Part shown: positions 6,599 to 15,160 of the stretch, one piece after another
How positions within the stretch are numbered: the first letter of the stretch is position 1
Layout: each line of letters starts with the position of its first letter
Origin: Mycobacterium sp. 852002-40037_SCH5390672
GTDB taxonomy: Bacteria > Actinomycetota > Actinomycetes > Mycobacteriales > Mycobacteriaceae
DNA length: 64,000 bases
Direction: 5' to 3'
Assembly (NCBI RefSeq): GCF_001665875.1
Contig: NZ_LZTA01000099.1
Span: 16,455-80,454, forward strand
Translations under genes and position numbers: made by a program
The notes under the pieces: model-generated
Seen by the model: the letters and a program-made list of their open reading frames with translations, nothing else
Told to the model about the DNA's origin: nothing
The model's database searches: none

Positions 6599-7540
6599 AT
6601 GTTGTCGACGCCCTGGTCAACGAATTTCGGTCTGCGGGTCCCCATCGTCAACGCCCCGATGGGCGGGGTCGCCGGCGGCCGCCTGGCCGCCGCCGTCACG
6701 GCGGCCGGTGGTCTCGGCATGGTCGGCATGGGCAGTGTCGCGACCAGGCAGCTACTGGCCGAGCAGCTACAGCACGTCGACGGGCGGTTCGGCATCGGCA
6801 TGGTCGATTGGGTGATGCGCAACGAGGCCGGGCTGCTCGAGGACGCGCTGGCCGCACGTCCGGTCCTGTTGTCGGTCAGCTTCGGAACCGAATGGTCGTG
6901 GGTCGCCAAGGCGCATGACGCCGGAATCCCCACCGTCACACAGGTTTACGACAGTGCCGGGGCTCGGCAGGCGGTCGACGCCGGAGTCGACATCCTGGTC
7001 GCGCGCGGGTCCGAGGGCGGCGGGCACGGCGAGGACAAGCTGGGGCTGCTGCCGCTGCTGGACGCCGTGTTGGACGCCGTCTCGGTGCCGGTGCTGGCCG
7101 GCGGCGGAGTCGCCTCGGCGCGCAGCCTGGCCGCGGTGCTGGCCGCCGGAGCCAGCGGCGCGTGGGTGGGCACCAGGTTTTCGGCATGTCCGGAGGCCCT
7201 GACCGGCGACACCGGCCGCCGGGCGCTGGTCACGGCCACCGAAACCGACACCGCCGTCACCCGGGCTTTCGACGTCGCCAAGGGGCTGCCCTGGCCGGCG
7301 CGGTTCCCCTCGCGGGTGTTGGCCAACGACTTCGTCCAGCACTGGACGGGTCACGAGGAAGCACTGGACGCCGGCGCCTGCGACGAGCTGGCCGCGGCGA
7401 TCGCCGCCGGGGACTGCCGGATCGCGCCCGTGGATGCCGGTCAGGGTGTCGGGATGATCCGCGACGACGCGTCGGTGGCCGACGTCATCGACGAGATGTG
7501 TACGGGTGCCGAAAAGTTGCTGACCGGGTGGGGCGGTTAG
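6599..7540 (+). CDS. Nitronate monooxygenase-like FMN protein
   Basis: TIM-barrel protein of the NMO/2-nitropropane dioxygenase family, 313 residues. It has the N-terminal PIVNAPMGGVAGGRLAAAVTAAGGLGMVG pattern, the VARGSEGGGHG phosphate/FMN loop near residue 135, and VPVLAGGGVASARSLAAVLAAGASGAWVGTRF for the second FMN phosphate site. The first six bases after the cupin stop separate the two genes, so it belongs to the same transcript. Substrate unknown. Many proteins of this family oxidise propionate-3-nitronate, others are NADH:quinone reductases. Confidence 0.88.
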   Translation: MLSTPWSTNFGLRVPIVNAPMGGVAGGRLAAAVTAAGGLGMVGMGSVATRQLLAEQLQHVDGRFGIGMVDWVMRNEAGLLEDALAARPVLLSVSFGTEWSWVAKAHDAGIPTVTQVYDSAGARQAVDAGVDILVARGSEGGGHGEDKLGLLPLLDAVLDAVSVPVLAGGGVASARSLAAVLAAGASGAWVGTRFSACPEALTGDTGRRALVTATETDTAVTRAFDVAKGLPWPARFPSRVLANDFVQHWTGHEEALDAGACDELAAAIAAGDCRIAPVDAGQGVGMIRDDASVADVIDEMCTGAEKLLTGWGG

Positions 7541-7549
7541 CGCCGGCGG

Positions 7550-8050
7550 TCACACCGCGCGCAGGTAGCGCTTGGCGATGAGGCGCTGACCCACCTTCAG
7601 CACCGGCCCGCCGGCCTTGCTCCACCAGGTCGCGGGCCGGGAGAAGGCCGACACTTCCGCGTACACCGCGGAGGTGACCGGGTCCCGGCGAACCACGAAG
7701 CGTTCCTCGCCGGACTCCGGATGGCCCGGCAGGGTGCCATAGCCGAAGCCGCGGATGTCTGGTTCGTCGACGACGTAGACGACGCGGCAGGGCGCGGGCA
7801 CAAAGCCCATCTTCACCACCACCACCGCGTCGACGACGGCGATCTCGGAGCTGGCCTGCACGCGCAGCCCGGACCCGCGCTGCATGCCCCAGCGCATGAC
7901 GGCGTCGGCGGCCTGCTCGAAACGCTGCCGGCCCGTGCCGATTTGGCGCTCGGCGTGTTGATGGTCATACCCCGCGGGCAGTTCGCCGGAAGCTGTTGCA
8001 CCCACTTCGGAGTAGGTCAGGGGGAGTTCCTCGAGCGCGCGCAGGTCCAC
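7550..8050 (-). CDS. DUF1990 protein (Rv2616-like)
   Basis: 166 residues from the GTG at 8050 (VDLRALEELPLTYSEVGATA), which is the length I recall for Rv2616 and the usual DUF1990 N terminus. A longer reading from ATG at 8086 would leave only 22 bases to the divergent gene. Features include RRFEQAADAVMRWGMQRGSG, VVVVKMGFVPAPCRVVYVV, and the GYGTLPGHPESGEERFVV motif typical of the family. The fold is related to START/SRPBCC lipid-binding proteins. Function unknown. It converges with the NMO gene, separated by nine bases. Confidence 0.85.
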   Translation of the reverse strand: MDLRALEELPLTYSEVGATASGELPAGYDHQHAERQIGTGRQRFEQAADAVMRWGMQRGSGLRVQASSEIAVVDAVVVVKMGFVPAPCRVVYVVDEPDIRGFGYGTLPGHPESGEERFVVRRDPVTSAVYAEVSAFSRPATWWSKAGGPVLKVGQRLIAKRYLRAV

Positions 8051-8094
8051 CTGCTCAGCTTGCCACGCGGAGATGCGTGGCCGCATTTGGCGCG

Positions 8095-8100
8095 TACGGT
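8095..8100 (+). promoter_or_regulatory. -10 box TACGGT for the aldo/keto reductase gene
   Basis: TACGGT fits TANNNT and ends nine bases before the GTG at 8109, so the transcript would be leaderless or have a leader of one or two bases. The same hexamer precedes the thioesterase gene at 9046. Confidence 0.5.
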
Positions 8101-8108
8101 CTAAAGGT

Positions 8109-9002
8109 GTGACCGCAGAAAACTCGAAAACTGTTGCAGGGGCATCCGGAACATTCACCTTCGGCGGTGACCTGACCGTCAACCGACTCGGCTTCGGCGC
8201 CATGCGCCTGACGGCGAAAGGCGTGTGGGGCCCGCCCGCCGACCGTGACGAATGCGTCCGGGTGCTGCGCCGGGCCGTCGAACTCGGGGTGAACTTCATC
8301 GATACCGCCGACTCCTACGGCCCCTACGTGTCCGAGGAGATCATCCGCGAGGCGCTGCATCCCTACTCGTCTCATGGGGGCCTGGTGATCGCGACCAAGG
8401 CGGGGCTGCTGCGCACCGGTCCGGACGTCTGGATTCCGTTGGGTAATCCCAGTTACCTGCGTCAGGAATGCGAGATGAGCCTGCGCCGGCTGGGCGTGGA
8501 CACCATCGATCTGTTCCAGCTGCACCGCATCGACTCGAACTTCCCGCTCGAAGATCAGGTGGGCGAGCTGCTCACCTTGAAGAACGAAGGCAAGATCCGC
8601 CACATCGGCCTGTCCGAGATCGACGTCGACCAGCTGAACGCGGCCCTGCGCGTCACCGAGATTGTGTCGGTGCAGAACATGTACAACCTGACGGCCCGTG
8701 GCGCCGAGCCGCTGCTGGACGCCGCGACCAAACAGGGCATCGGGTTCATCCCGTGGTTCCCGCTGGCCGCGGGACCACTGGCGGCCGCCGACGGCCCCCT
8801 GCAGCGCATCGCCGCCGACCACGACGCGTCGCCCTCCCAGTTGGCGTTGGCGTGGTTGCTGAAACGCTCGCCGGTGATGGTGCCGATTCCGGGTACGTCG
8901 AAGGTCGCGCACCTGGAGGAGAACGTCGCCGCCGCCCAGATCGAGCTGTCCGATGACGAGTTCGAAACATTGTCGGCCGCCGGGGCGCAGCAGCCGGTCT
9001 AA
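8109..9002 (+). CDS. Aldo/keto reductase
   Basis: NADPH-dependent (beta/alpha)8 oxidoreductase of 297 residues from GTG at 8109. The catalytic tetrad is visible: Asp and Tyr in FIDTADSYG, Lys in VIATKAGLLRTG and His in LFQLHRID. The cofactor loop near the C terminus reads VPIPGTSKVAHLEENVAAAQIELSDDEF. The short barrel and these motifs resemble the YajO/Tas type bacterial AKRs. Substrate unknown. It is divergent from the DUF1990 gene and has a TANNNT box immediately upstream of the start. Confidence 0.92.
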   Translation: MTAENSKTVAGASGTFTFGGDLTVNRLGFGAMRLTAKGVWGPPADRDECVRVLRRAVELGVNFIDTADSYGPYVSEEIIREALHPYSSHGGLVIATKAGLLRTGPDVWIPLGNPSYLRQECEMSLRRLGVDTIDLFQLHRIDSNFPLEDQVGELLTLKNEGKIRHIGLSEIDVDQLNAALRVTEIVSVQNMYNLTARGAEPLLDAATKQGIGFIPWFPLAAGPLAAADGPLQRIAADHDASPSQLALAWLLKRSPVMVPIPGTSKVAHLEENVAAAQIELSDDEFETLSAAGAQQPV

Positions 9003-9033
9003 GCACCGCGCGAAAGCCCGCCCGCCGGGGCAA

Positions 9034-9039
9034 TACGGT
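9034..9039 (+). promoter_or_regulatory. -10 box TACGGT placing the thioesterase start at 9046
   Basis: TACGGT followed by exactly six bases and then GTG at 9046. In mycobacteria this spacing puts the transcription start on the G of the start codon (leaderless mRNA). It decides among three consecutive in-frame GTG codons at 9040, 9043 and 9046. Confidence 0.5.
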
Positions 9040-9045
9040 GTGGTG

Positions 9046-9678
9046 GTGGCCGAACATCAGCGACACCCCGGCGGCGGATTCAATCCGCCGGAACCGACGA
9101 CCAAGGGCGGGCCCGACTACGGCAGGTTCATCGACGCCGTGCGCTCGCTGCAGGATCACGCCCGGGCCGCCGACGCGCCCGACGAGGTGATCACAGAGGC
9201 CGCTGACCTGCTGGAGAAGGCGTCGGCGCTGCTGGCGCCGTTCGACGCCGACGAATGGGCGTCCCCGTCGGGTCGGCGGATGGACCTGCCCATGCGCGGC
9301 AACATCCTGACCATCCCGATGCAGGTCCGGGACGGGCCGCTAATAGGCACTGACGGCCGGATCCATGGCCAGGCCCGCTTCGCCCGGTTCCATCTGGGCC
9401 GCAACGGAGCCGTGCACGGCGGCGCGCTGGGGATGCTGTTCGACTCCGTTCTCGGGCTGTCGGCGTCGGTGCTCACCGGCAACCCGCGACAGCGCACCGC
9501 GTACCTCAAGATCGACTACCGCCACGTCGTCCCGGTGGAAACCGAACTCCGGTTCGACGCGGGCGTCGACCGGGTGGACGGGCGCAAGATCTTCGTGTCG
9601 GGCCGGTTGACCGACGGCGATCAGTTGCTGACCGAAGCCGACGCGCTGTTCGTGCGGCTCAAACCTGGCCAGCCCTGA
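9046..9678 (+). CDS. Hotdog-fold thioesterase (PaaI/4HBT type)
   Basis: 210 residues. The hotdog core is clear: HGQARFARFHLGRNGAVHGGALGMLFDSVLG (the Asp/His-containing helix), AYLKIDYRHVVPVETELRF, and GRKIFVSGRLTDGDQLLTEADALFVRL. This arrangement is that of acyl-CoA thioesterases. An N-terminal helical extension of about 70 residues is unusual but present in mycobacterial members. Substrate unknown. It sits between the reductase and thrS with its own predicted leaderless promoter. Confidence 0.87.
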   Translation: MAEHQRHPGGGFNPPEPTTKGGPDYGRFIDAVRSLQDHARAADAPDEVITEAADLLEKASALLAPFDADEWASPSGRRMDLPMRGNILTIPMQVRDGPLIGTDGRIHGQARFARFHLGRNGAVHGGALGMLFDSVLGLSASVLTGNPRQRTAYLKIDYRHVVPVETELRFDAGVDRVDGRKIFVSGRLTDGDQLLTEADALFVRLKPGQP

Positions 9679-9694
9679 GCGCGGTCGGCACCGA

Positions 9695-9700
9695 TAGCAT
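9695..9700 (+). promoter_or_regulatory. -10 box TAGCAT upstream of thrS
   Basis: TAGCAT fits TANNNT; transcription would begin near 9707, leaving a leader of about 67 bases before the ATG at 9774. No T-box-like structure is visible in the leader. Confidence 0.45.
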
Positions 9701-9773
9701 GGCTACGACCGAACCAAGACCCATCACGATCACACAGCTTTGCCTGTAACCCCACCCCTTGGAGAACACCTCG

Positions 9774-11831
9774 ATGAGCGCCGCAGCAGAGCCCACCCCA
9801 GGAGCATCCCCGATCCGGGTGCCCGCTGGGACCACCGCGGCCGCCGCGGTGGGCGAGGCCGGGCTGCCGAGGCGGGGCACGCCCGACGCCGTCGTGGTGG
9901 TGCGCGATGACTCGGGAACGTTGCGCGACCTGAGTTGGACGCCCGATGCCGACGCCGAGGTGGTTCCCGTGGCCGCCAACACCGACGAGGGCCGCAGCGT
10001 CATCCGGCATTCGGCCGCACACGTGTTGGCACAGGCCGTCCAGGAGCTGTTCCCACAAGCCAAGCTGGGCATCGGCCCGCCCATCACCGACGGTTTCTAC
10101 TACGACTTCGATGTGCCGGAGCCGTTCACCCCCGAAGACCTGACGGCGCTGGAAAAGCGGATGCGTCAGATCGTCAAAGAGGGTCAACTGTTCGAGCGGC
10201 GCGTGTATGAGTCCAAAGATCAGGCGCGCGCCGAGCTGGCCAACGAGCCGTACAAGCTCGAACTCGTCGACGACAAGTCCGGCGATCCGGAGGTCATGGA
10301 GGTCGGCGGCGACGAGCTCACCGCCTATGACAACCTCAATCCCCGTACCCGACAACGGGTTTGGGGCGACCTATGCCGGGGACCGCACATCCCGACGACC
10401 AAGCACATCCCCGCGTTCACACTGACCAGAAGCTCGGCCGCCTACTGGCGGGGAGATCAGAAAAATGCCAGCCTGCAACGCATCTACGGCACGGCGTGGG
10501 AGTCGCAGGAGGCGCTGGACGCCTACCTCGAGCTGATCGAAGAAGCGCAGCGTCGCGATCACCGCAAGCTGGGCAGCGAGCTGGACCTGTTCAGCTTCCC
10601 CGACGAAATCGGTTCCGGCCTGGCGGTTTTCCACCCCAAAGGCGGAATCATACGACGAGAGCTGGAGGAGTACTCCCGGCGCAAGCACGAGCAGGCGGGC
10701 TACGAGTTCGTCAACACGCCGCACATCACCAAGGAGCAGCTCTACGTCACGTCGGGGCACCTGGAGTGGTATGCCGACGGCATGTACCCGCCGATGCATC
10801 TCGACGCGGAGTTCAACGACGACGGCACGGTGCGCAAACCCGGCCAGGACTACTACCTCAAGCCGATGAACTGCCCGATGCACCACCTGATCTATCGGTC
10901 GCGAGGACGGTCGTATCGCGAACTCCCGTTGCGGCTTTTCGAGTTTGGGAGCGTCTACCGGTACGAGAAGTCGGGCGTGATCCATGGGCTGACCCGGGTG
11001 CGCGGAATGACCCAGGACGACGCGCACATCTACTGCACGCGCGAGCAGATGCGCGACGAGCTGACCTCGGTGCTGCGTTTCGTGCTCGACCTGCTGAGCG
11101 ACTACGGCCTCAACGATTACTACCTGGAACTGTCCACCAAGGACCCGGACAAATACGTGGGTTCCGACGACGCGTGGGAGGAGGCCACCGAAATCCTGCG
11201 CGAGGTCGGCGAGGCGTCCGGCCTGCAGCTGGTGCCCGATCCGGGAGGTGCGGCCTTCTACGGCCCGAAGATCTCGGTGCAGGTCAAGGACGCGCTGGGC
11301 CGAAGCTGGCAAATGTCCACGCTGCAAGTCGATTTCAATATGCCGGACCGCTTCGAACTCGAATACACCGCCGCCGATGGCAGCCGGCAGCGGCCGGTGC
11401 TGATCCACCGCGCGCTGTTCGGGTCGATCGAGCGGTTCTTCGGCATCCTCACCGAGCACTACGCCGGGGCGTTCCCGGCCTGGCTGGCTCCGGTACAGGC
11501 GGTCGGCATCCCGGTCGCCGACGAGCACGTCGCATATTTGGAAAGCATTGCCGCCCAGTTGAAATCGCACGGCGTGCGGGTCGAGGTTGACGCCAGCGAC
11601 GACCGGATGGCCAAGAAGATCGTCCACCACACCAACCAGCGGGTGCCGTTCATGTTGCTGGCCGGTGACCGCGACGTGCAGGCCGGGGCGGTCAGCTTCC
11701 GTTTCGGTGACCGCACCCAGATCAACGGCGTGCCCCGCGACAGCGCGGTCGATGCGATCGTGAAGTGGATCGCCGACCGCGAGAATTCCGTGCCCACAGC
11801 CGAACTCGTGAAAGTGTCAAGTGGTGAGTGA
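9774..11831 (+). CDS. thrS: Threonyl-tRNA synthetase
   Basis: Class II synthetase of 685 residues charging tRNA-Thr. Domains in order: TGS (about 10-80), the SAD editing domain with HSAAHVLAQAV, catalytic core with YLKPMNCPMHHLIY (zinc ligand Cys near 367), motif 2 around LTRVRGMTQDDAHIYC (second zinc ligand), motif 3 with HRALFGSIERFFG, and the C-terminal anticodon-binding domain (QAVGIPVADEHVAYL). ATG at 9774 is chosen because GGAG lies nine bases upstream; an ATG five codons earlier has none. It leads a long operon through the phosphatidylinositol-mannoside genes. Confidence 0.97.
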   Translation: MSAAAEPTPGASPIRVPAGTTAAAAVGEAGLPRRGTPDAVVVVRDDSGTLRDLSWTPDADAEVVPVAANTDEGRSVIRHSAAHVLAQAVQELFPQAKLGIGPPITDGFYYDFDVPEPFTPEDLTALEKRMRQIVKEGQLFERRVYESKDQARAELANEPYKLELVDDKSGDPEVMEVGGDELTAYDNLNPRTRQRVWGDLCRGPHIPTTKHIPAFTLTRSSAAYWRGDQKNASLQRIYGTAWESQEALDAYLELIEEAQRRDHRKLGSELDLFSFPDEIGSGLAVFHPKGGIIRRELEEYSRRKHEQAGYEFVNTPHITKEQLYVTSGHLEWYADGMYPPMHLDAEFNDDGTVRKPGQDYYLKPMNCPMHHLIYRSRGRSYRELPLRLFEFGSVYRYEKSGVIHGLTRVRGMTQDDAHIYCTREQMRDELTSVLRFVLDLLSDYGLNDYYLELSTKDPDKYVGSDDAWEEATEILREVGEASGLQLVPDPGGAAFYGPKISVQVKDALGRSWQMSTLQVDFNMPDRFELEYTAADGSRQRPVLIHRALFGSIERFFGILTEHYAGAFPAWLAPVQAVGIPVADEHVAYLESIAAQLKSHGVRVEVDASDDRMAKKIVHHTNQRVPFMLLAGDRDVQAGAVSFRFGDRTQINGVPRDSAVDAIVKWIADRENSVPTAELVKVSSGE

Positions 11832-12409
11832 CTGTGAGTGATCGCGAACCTGCCGAGCAGGCTGCCGACGACACCATCCTGGACAGGGGTGTCGGCGAGC
11901 AAGATCACCTGCAGCGGTTGTGGACGCCGTACCGGATGACCTACCTGGCCGAGGCGCCGACGAAGCGCGACAACGGCAAGACCGAGGAGCCGTTCACCGA
12001 CATTCCACACCTCGCCGACGAAGACGGGCTGGTGGTCGCCCGTGGCGAGCTCGTCTACGCCGTGCTCAACCTCTACCCCTACAACCCCGGACATCTGATG
12101 GTGGTGCCCTATCGGCGGGTCTCCGAGCTCGAAGAGCTGACCGACCCGGAAAGCGCGGAGCTGATGTCCTTCATTCAGAAGGCAATTCGCGTCATCAAGA
12201 ACGTCTCGCGGCCGCACGGTTTCAACGTCGGGCTGAACCTGGGGACGTCGGCAGGTGGGTCACTGGCCGAACACCTGCACGTGCACGTGGTGCCACGCTG
12301 GGGCGGCGACGCGAATTTCATCACCATCATCGGCGGGTCGAAGGTGATCCCGCAATTGCTGCGCGACACGCGCCAGCTGCTGGCCACGGAGTGGACGAAA
12401 CAACCATGA
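11828..12409 (+). CDS. HIT-family Ap4A phosphorylase (Rv2613c-like)
   Basis: Histidine-triad protein of 193 residues. The triad HLHVHVVPRWG is near residue 155, preceded by the LNLGTSAGGSLAEH loop and the YPYNPGHLMVVPYRRV motif. The closest remembered relative, Rv2613c, cleaves diadenosine tetraphosphate phosphorolytically. Ap4A is a by-product of aminoacyl-tRNA synthetases, which fits its overlap with thrS. The GTG at 11828 overlaps the thrS stop; a second GTG at 11834 is equally plausible. It overlaps pgsA1 by four bases. Confidence 0.9.
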   Translation: MTVSDREPAEQAADDTILDRGVGEQDHLQRLWTPYRMTYLAEAPTKRDNGKTEEPFTDIPHLADEDGLVVARGELVYAVLNLYPYNPGHLMVVPYRRVSELEELTDPESAELMSFIQKAIRVIKNVSRPHGFNVGLNLGTSAGGSLAEHLHVHVVPRWGGDANFITIIGGSKVIPQLLRDTRQLLATEWTKQP

Positions 12410-13053
12410 GCAAGATGCCGTTCCTGTCGCGGGCGGCGTTCGCGCGGCTGACCACTCCGACCGCGCGGGCGTGCCTGCGGCTGGGATTGACCCCCGACGT
12501 CGTCACGGTCCTGGGCACCGTCGTGGCGGTGGCCGGGGCGCTGACGCTGTTCCCGGTGGGCAAGTTGTTCGCGGGGGCGTGTGTGGTCTCGTTCTTCGTC
12601 CTCTTCGACATGCTCGACGGGGCGATGGCCCGGGAACGCGGCGGCGGCACCCGCTTCGGCGCGGTGCTCGACGCCACCTGTGACCGGGTCAGCGACGGTG
12701 CGGTGTTCTGCGGGCTGCTGTGGTGGATCGCGTTCGGCCTGCACGACAAGCTGCTGGTGGCGGCGACGCTGATCTGCCTGGTCACCTCGCAGGTGATCTC
12801 CTACATCAAGGCCCGCGCCGAAGCCAGCGGGCTACGCGGCGACGGGGGCCTGATCGAACGGCCGGAACGGCTGATCATCGTGCTCGTCGGCGCAGGCGTG
12901 TCGGACTTTCCGTTCGTCGCCTGGCCGCCCGCACTACCGGTCGCGATGTGGGTGCTGGCGGCGGCCAGCCTCCTCACCTGCGCGCAGCGGTTGCACGCGG
13001 TGCGCACCTCGCCGGGCGCCACCGACCGGCTGGTGGAATCGGGCGAGCCGTGA
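12406..13053 (+). CDS. pgsA1: Phosphatidylinositol-phosphate synthase
   Basis: CDP-alcohol phosphotransferase of 215 residues making phosphatidylinositol-3-phosphate from CDP-diacylglycerol and inositol phosphate, the entry to PIM, LM and LAM lipids. The CAPT motif is intact: DMLDGAMARERGGGTRFGAVLDATCDR (D-x2-D-G-x2-A-R-x8-G-x3-D-x3-D), around residues 68-94. About six hydrophobic helices follow the family topology. The ATG overlaps the HIT stop (ATGA) and the end overlaps patA by four bases, giving tight translational coupling. Confidence 0.95.
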   Translation: MSKMPFLSRAAFARLTTPTARACLRLGLTPDVVTVLGTVVAVAGALTLFPVGKLFAGACVVSFFVLFDMLDGAMARERGGGTRFGAVLDATCDRVSDGAVFCGLLWWIAFGLHDKLLVAATLICLVTSQVISYIKARAEASGLRGDGGLIERPERLIIVLVGAGVSDFPFVAWPPALPVAMWVLAAASLLTCAQRLHAVRTSPGATDRLVESGEP

Positions 13054-14036
13054 TCCCCACTCCGCCGGGCATGAAAGCGATTGGGGCACAACCCCGCATG
13101 GTGCGCCAGTTGGCGAGCCGGACGGTGGGCCGTCTGACGGGCGGAATCGGTGCCGACTGGGCGTACGCGTCCGGCTGGATGGCGGTGCGGGCGATGCCGG
13201 AGTTCGCCGCGCGCAACGCTTTTGACGCCGGGGCGCGTTACGCCGCCCGTGGCGGCGGCCCCGACCAGTTGCGCAAGAATCTGGCCCGCGTCTTGCGCGT
13301 GTCGCCCGAGGATGTGCCCGACTCGGTGATGCGGGCCTCGCTGGCCTCCTACGCCCGGTATTGGCGCGAGGCGTTCCGGCTCCCGGGGATGGACCTGGCC
13401 GCACTGGGCCGCGAGCTCCACGACTCGGTCCTGGGGCGAGACCATATCGAGGCGGCGCTGGCCAGCGGCCGCGGCGCGGTGATCGCGTTGCCGCACAGCG
13501 GCAACTGGGATATGGCCGGGGTCTGGCTGGCCCAGACCCACGGCACCTTCACCACCGTCGCGGAGCGCCTCAAACCCGAGTCGCTGTACCGGCGCTTCAT
13601 TGCCTACCGCGAACGCCTGGGCTTCGAGGTGCTGCCCCTGTCCGGCGGAGAACGGCCCCCCTTCGACGTGTTGTGCGACCGGCTGCGGGACAACCGGGTG
13701 GTCTGCCTGATGGCCGAACGCGACCTGACCCGCACCGGCGTGCAGGTCGACTTCTTCGGTGAGCCCACCCGGCTGCCGGCCGGGCCGGCGAAGCTCGCGA
13801 TCGCGACCGGGGCGGCGCTGCTGCCCGCACATTGCTGGTTCGAGGACCGGGGCTGGGGCGTCTCCATCCACCCGCCCCTGGATAGCAGCAGCGGCGATGT
13901 CGGCGCCATCACCCAGGCGATGGCCGATCATTTCGAGAAGAACATCGCCGCCCGGCCCGAGGACTGGCACATGATGCAGCCGCAGTGGCTGGCCGACCTC
14001 CCCGAAGCCAAGCAGGCCCGGTTGAAGGAAACCTGA
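13050..14036 (+). CDS. patA: Phosphatidylinositol mannoside acyltransferase
   Basis: 328-residue membrane-associated acyltransferase (LpxL/HtrB family) that acylates the mannose of PIM1/PIM2 with palmitate on the inner face of the plasma membrane. The catalytic H-x4-D motif is in ALPHSGNWDMAG, followed by TVAERLKPESLYRRFIAYRE and CLMAERDLTRTGVQVDFFGEPTRLPAGPAKLA, all matching Rv2611c as I recall it. It starts with GTG at 13050, overlapping the pgsA1 stop. Its stop shares one base with the pimA ATG. Confidence 0.94.
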   Translation: MIPTPPGMKAIGAQPRMVRQLASRTVGRLTGGIGADWAYASGWMAVRAMPEFAARNAFDAGARYAARGGGPDQLRKNLARVLRVSPEDVPDSVMRASLASYARYWREAFRLPGMDLAALGRELHDSVLGRDHIEAALASGRGAVIALPHSGNWDMAGVWLAQTHGTFTTVAERLKPESLYRRFIAYRERLGFEVLPLSGGERPPFDVLCDRLRDNRVVCLMAERDLTRTGVQVDFFGEPTRLPAGPAKLAIATGAALLPAHCWFEDRGWGVSIHPPLDSSSGDVGAITQAMADHFEKNIAARPEDWHMMQPQWLADLPEAKQARLKET

Positions 14037-15160
14037 TGCGGATCGGGATGGTCTGTCCCTACTCGTTCGACGTACCGGGCGGGGTGCAGTCGCACGTCCT
14101 GCAGCTGGCCGAGGTGATGCGCGCCCGGGAGCATGACGTCAGCGTGCTCGCGCCGTCGTCGCCGCACGCCGCGCTGCCGGACTACGTCGTGTCGGCGGGC
14201 AAGGCCGTCCCGATTCCCTACAACGGATCGGTTGCCCGGCTGCGGTTCGGGCCGGCCACCCATCGCAAGGTGAAAAAGTGGCTCGCCGAAGGCGATTTCG
14301 ACGTGCTGCACCTGCACGAGCCCAACGCGCCGAGCCTGTCCATGTTGGCCCTCAACATCGCCGCGGGCCCGATCGTGGCGACGTTTCACACGTCGACCAC
14401 CAAATCGCTGACGCTGACGGTGTTTCAGGGCATTCTGCGCCCGATGCACGAGAAGATCGTCGGCCGGATCGCGGTCTCCGATCTGGCCCGCCGCTGGCAG
14501 ATGGAGGCGCTGGGCACCGACGCGGTGGAGATCCCCAACGGCGTCGACGTCGCCTCGTTCGCCGCCGCGCCGCACCTGGACGGCTACCCGCGCGCCGGCA
14601 AGACGGTGCTGTTCCTGGGCCGCTACGACGAGCCGCGCAAGGGCATATCGGTGCTGCTCGATGCGCTGCCGGGACTGGTCGAGCGTTTCGCCGACGTGCA
14701 GCTACTGGTCGTCGGTCGCGGCGACGAGGACCAATTGCGCGTGCAGGCAGGCGGATTGGTGGACCACCTTCGCTTTCTGGGTCAGGTCGACGACGCCGGG
14801 AAGGCGTCGGCCATGCGCAGCGCCGACGTGTATTGCGCGCCCAACCTCGGCGGGGAGAGTTTCGGCATCGTCCTGGTCGAGGCGCTGGCCGCCGGCACCC
14901 CGGTGGTGGCGAGCGACCTGGACGCCTTCCGGCGCGTGCTGGCCGGCGGTGACATCGGCTGCCTGGTGCCCGTCGGCGACGGCGACGCGCTTGCCGATGC
15001 GCTGATCGCGGTGCTGGAGGATGATGTGCTGCGGGAGCGTTATGTGACGGCCGGTTCGGCAGCTGTGCAGCGCTACGACTGGTCAGTGGTGGCCAGCCAG
15101 ATCACGCGGGTGTACGAGACGGTCGCCGCGTCAGGCGCCAAGGTTGAGGTGGCCAGTTGA
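14036..15160 (+). CDS. pimA: Phosphatidylinositol alpha-mannosyltransferase
   Basis: GT4-family glycosyltransferase, 374 residues, transferring mannose from GDP-mannose to the 2-position of inositol in PI. The N-terminal MRIGMVCPYSFDVPGGVQSHVLQLA start with the conserved GG loop is typical. The donor domain shows LFLGRYDEPRKGISVLL and the E-x7-E motif GGESFGIVLVEALAAGTPVVA. The starting ATG overlaps the patA stop in TGATG. A membrane-peripheral enzyme with no transmembrane segment. Confidence 0.96.
   Translation: MRIGMVCPYSFDVPGGVQSHVLQLAEVMRAREHDVSVLAPSSPHAALPDYVVSAGKAVPIPYNGSVARLRFGPATHRKVKKWLAEGDFDVLHLHEPNAPSLSMLALNIAAGPIVATFHTSTTKSLTLTVFQGILRPMHEKIVGRIAVSDLARRWQMEALGTDAVEIPNGVDVASFAAAPHLDGYPRAGKTVLFLGRYDEPRKGISVLLDALPGLVERFADVQLLVVGRGDEDQLRVQAGGLVDHLRFLGQVDDAGKASAMRSADVYCAPNLGGESFGIVLVEALAAGTPVVASDLDAFRRVLAGGDIGCLVPVGDGDALADALIAVLEDDVLRERYVTAGSAAVQRYDWSVVASQITRVYETVAASGAKVEVAS

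Noticed and set aside
9701..9773. T-box or other tRNA-sensing leader before thrS
   Set aside because: The leader is too short and shows no specifier stem or antiterminator-like sequence.
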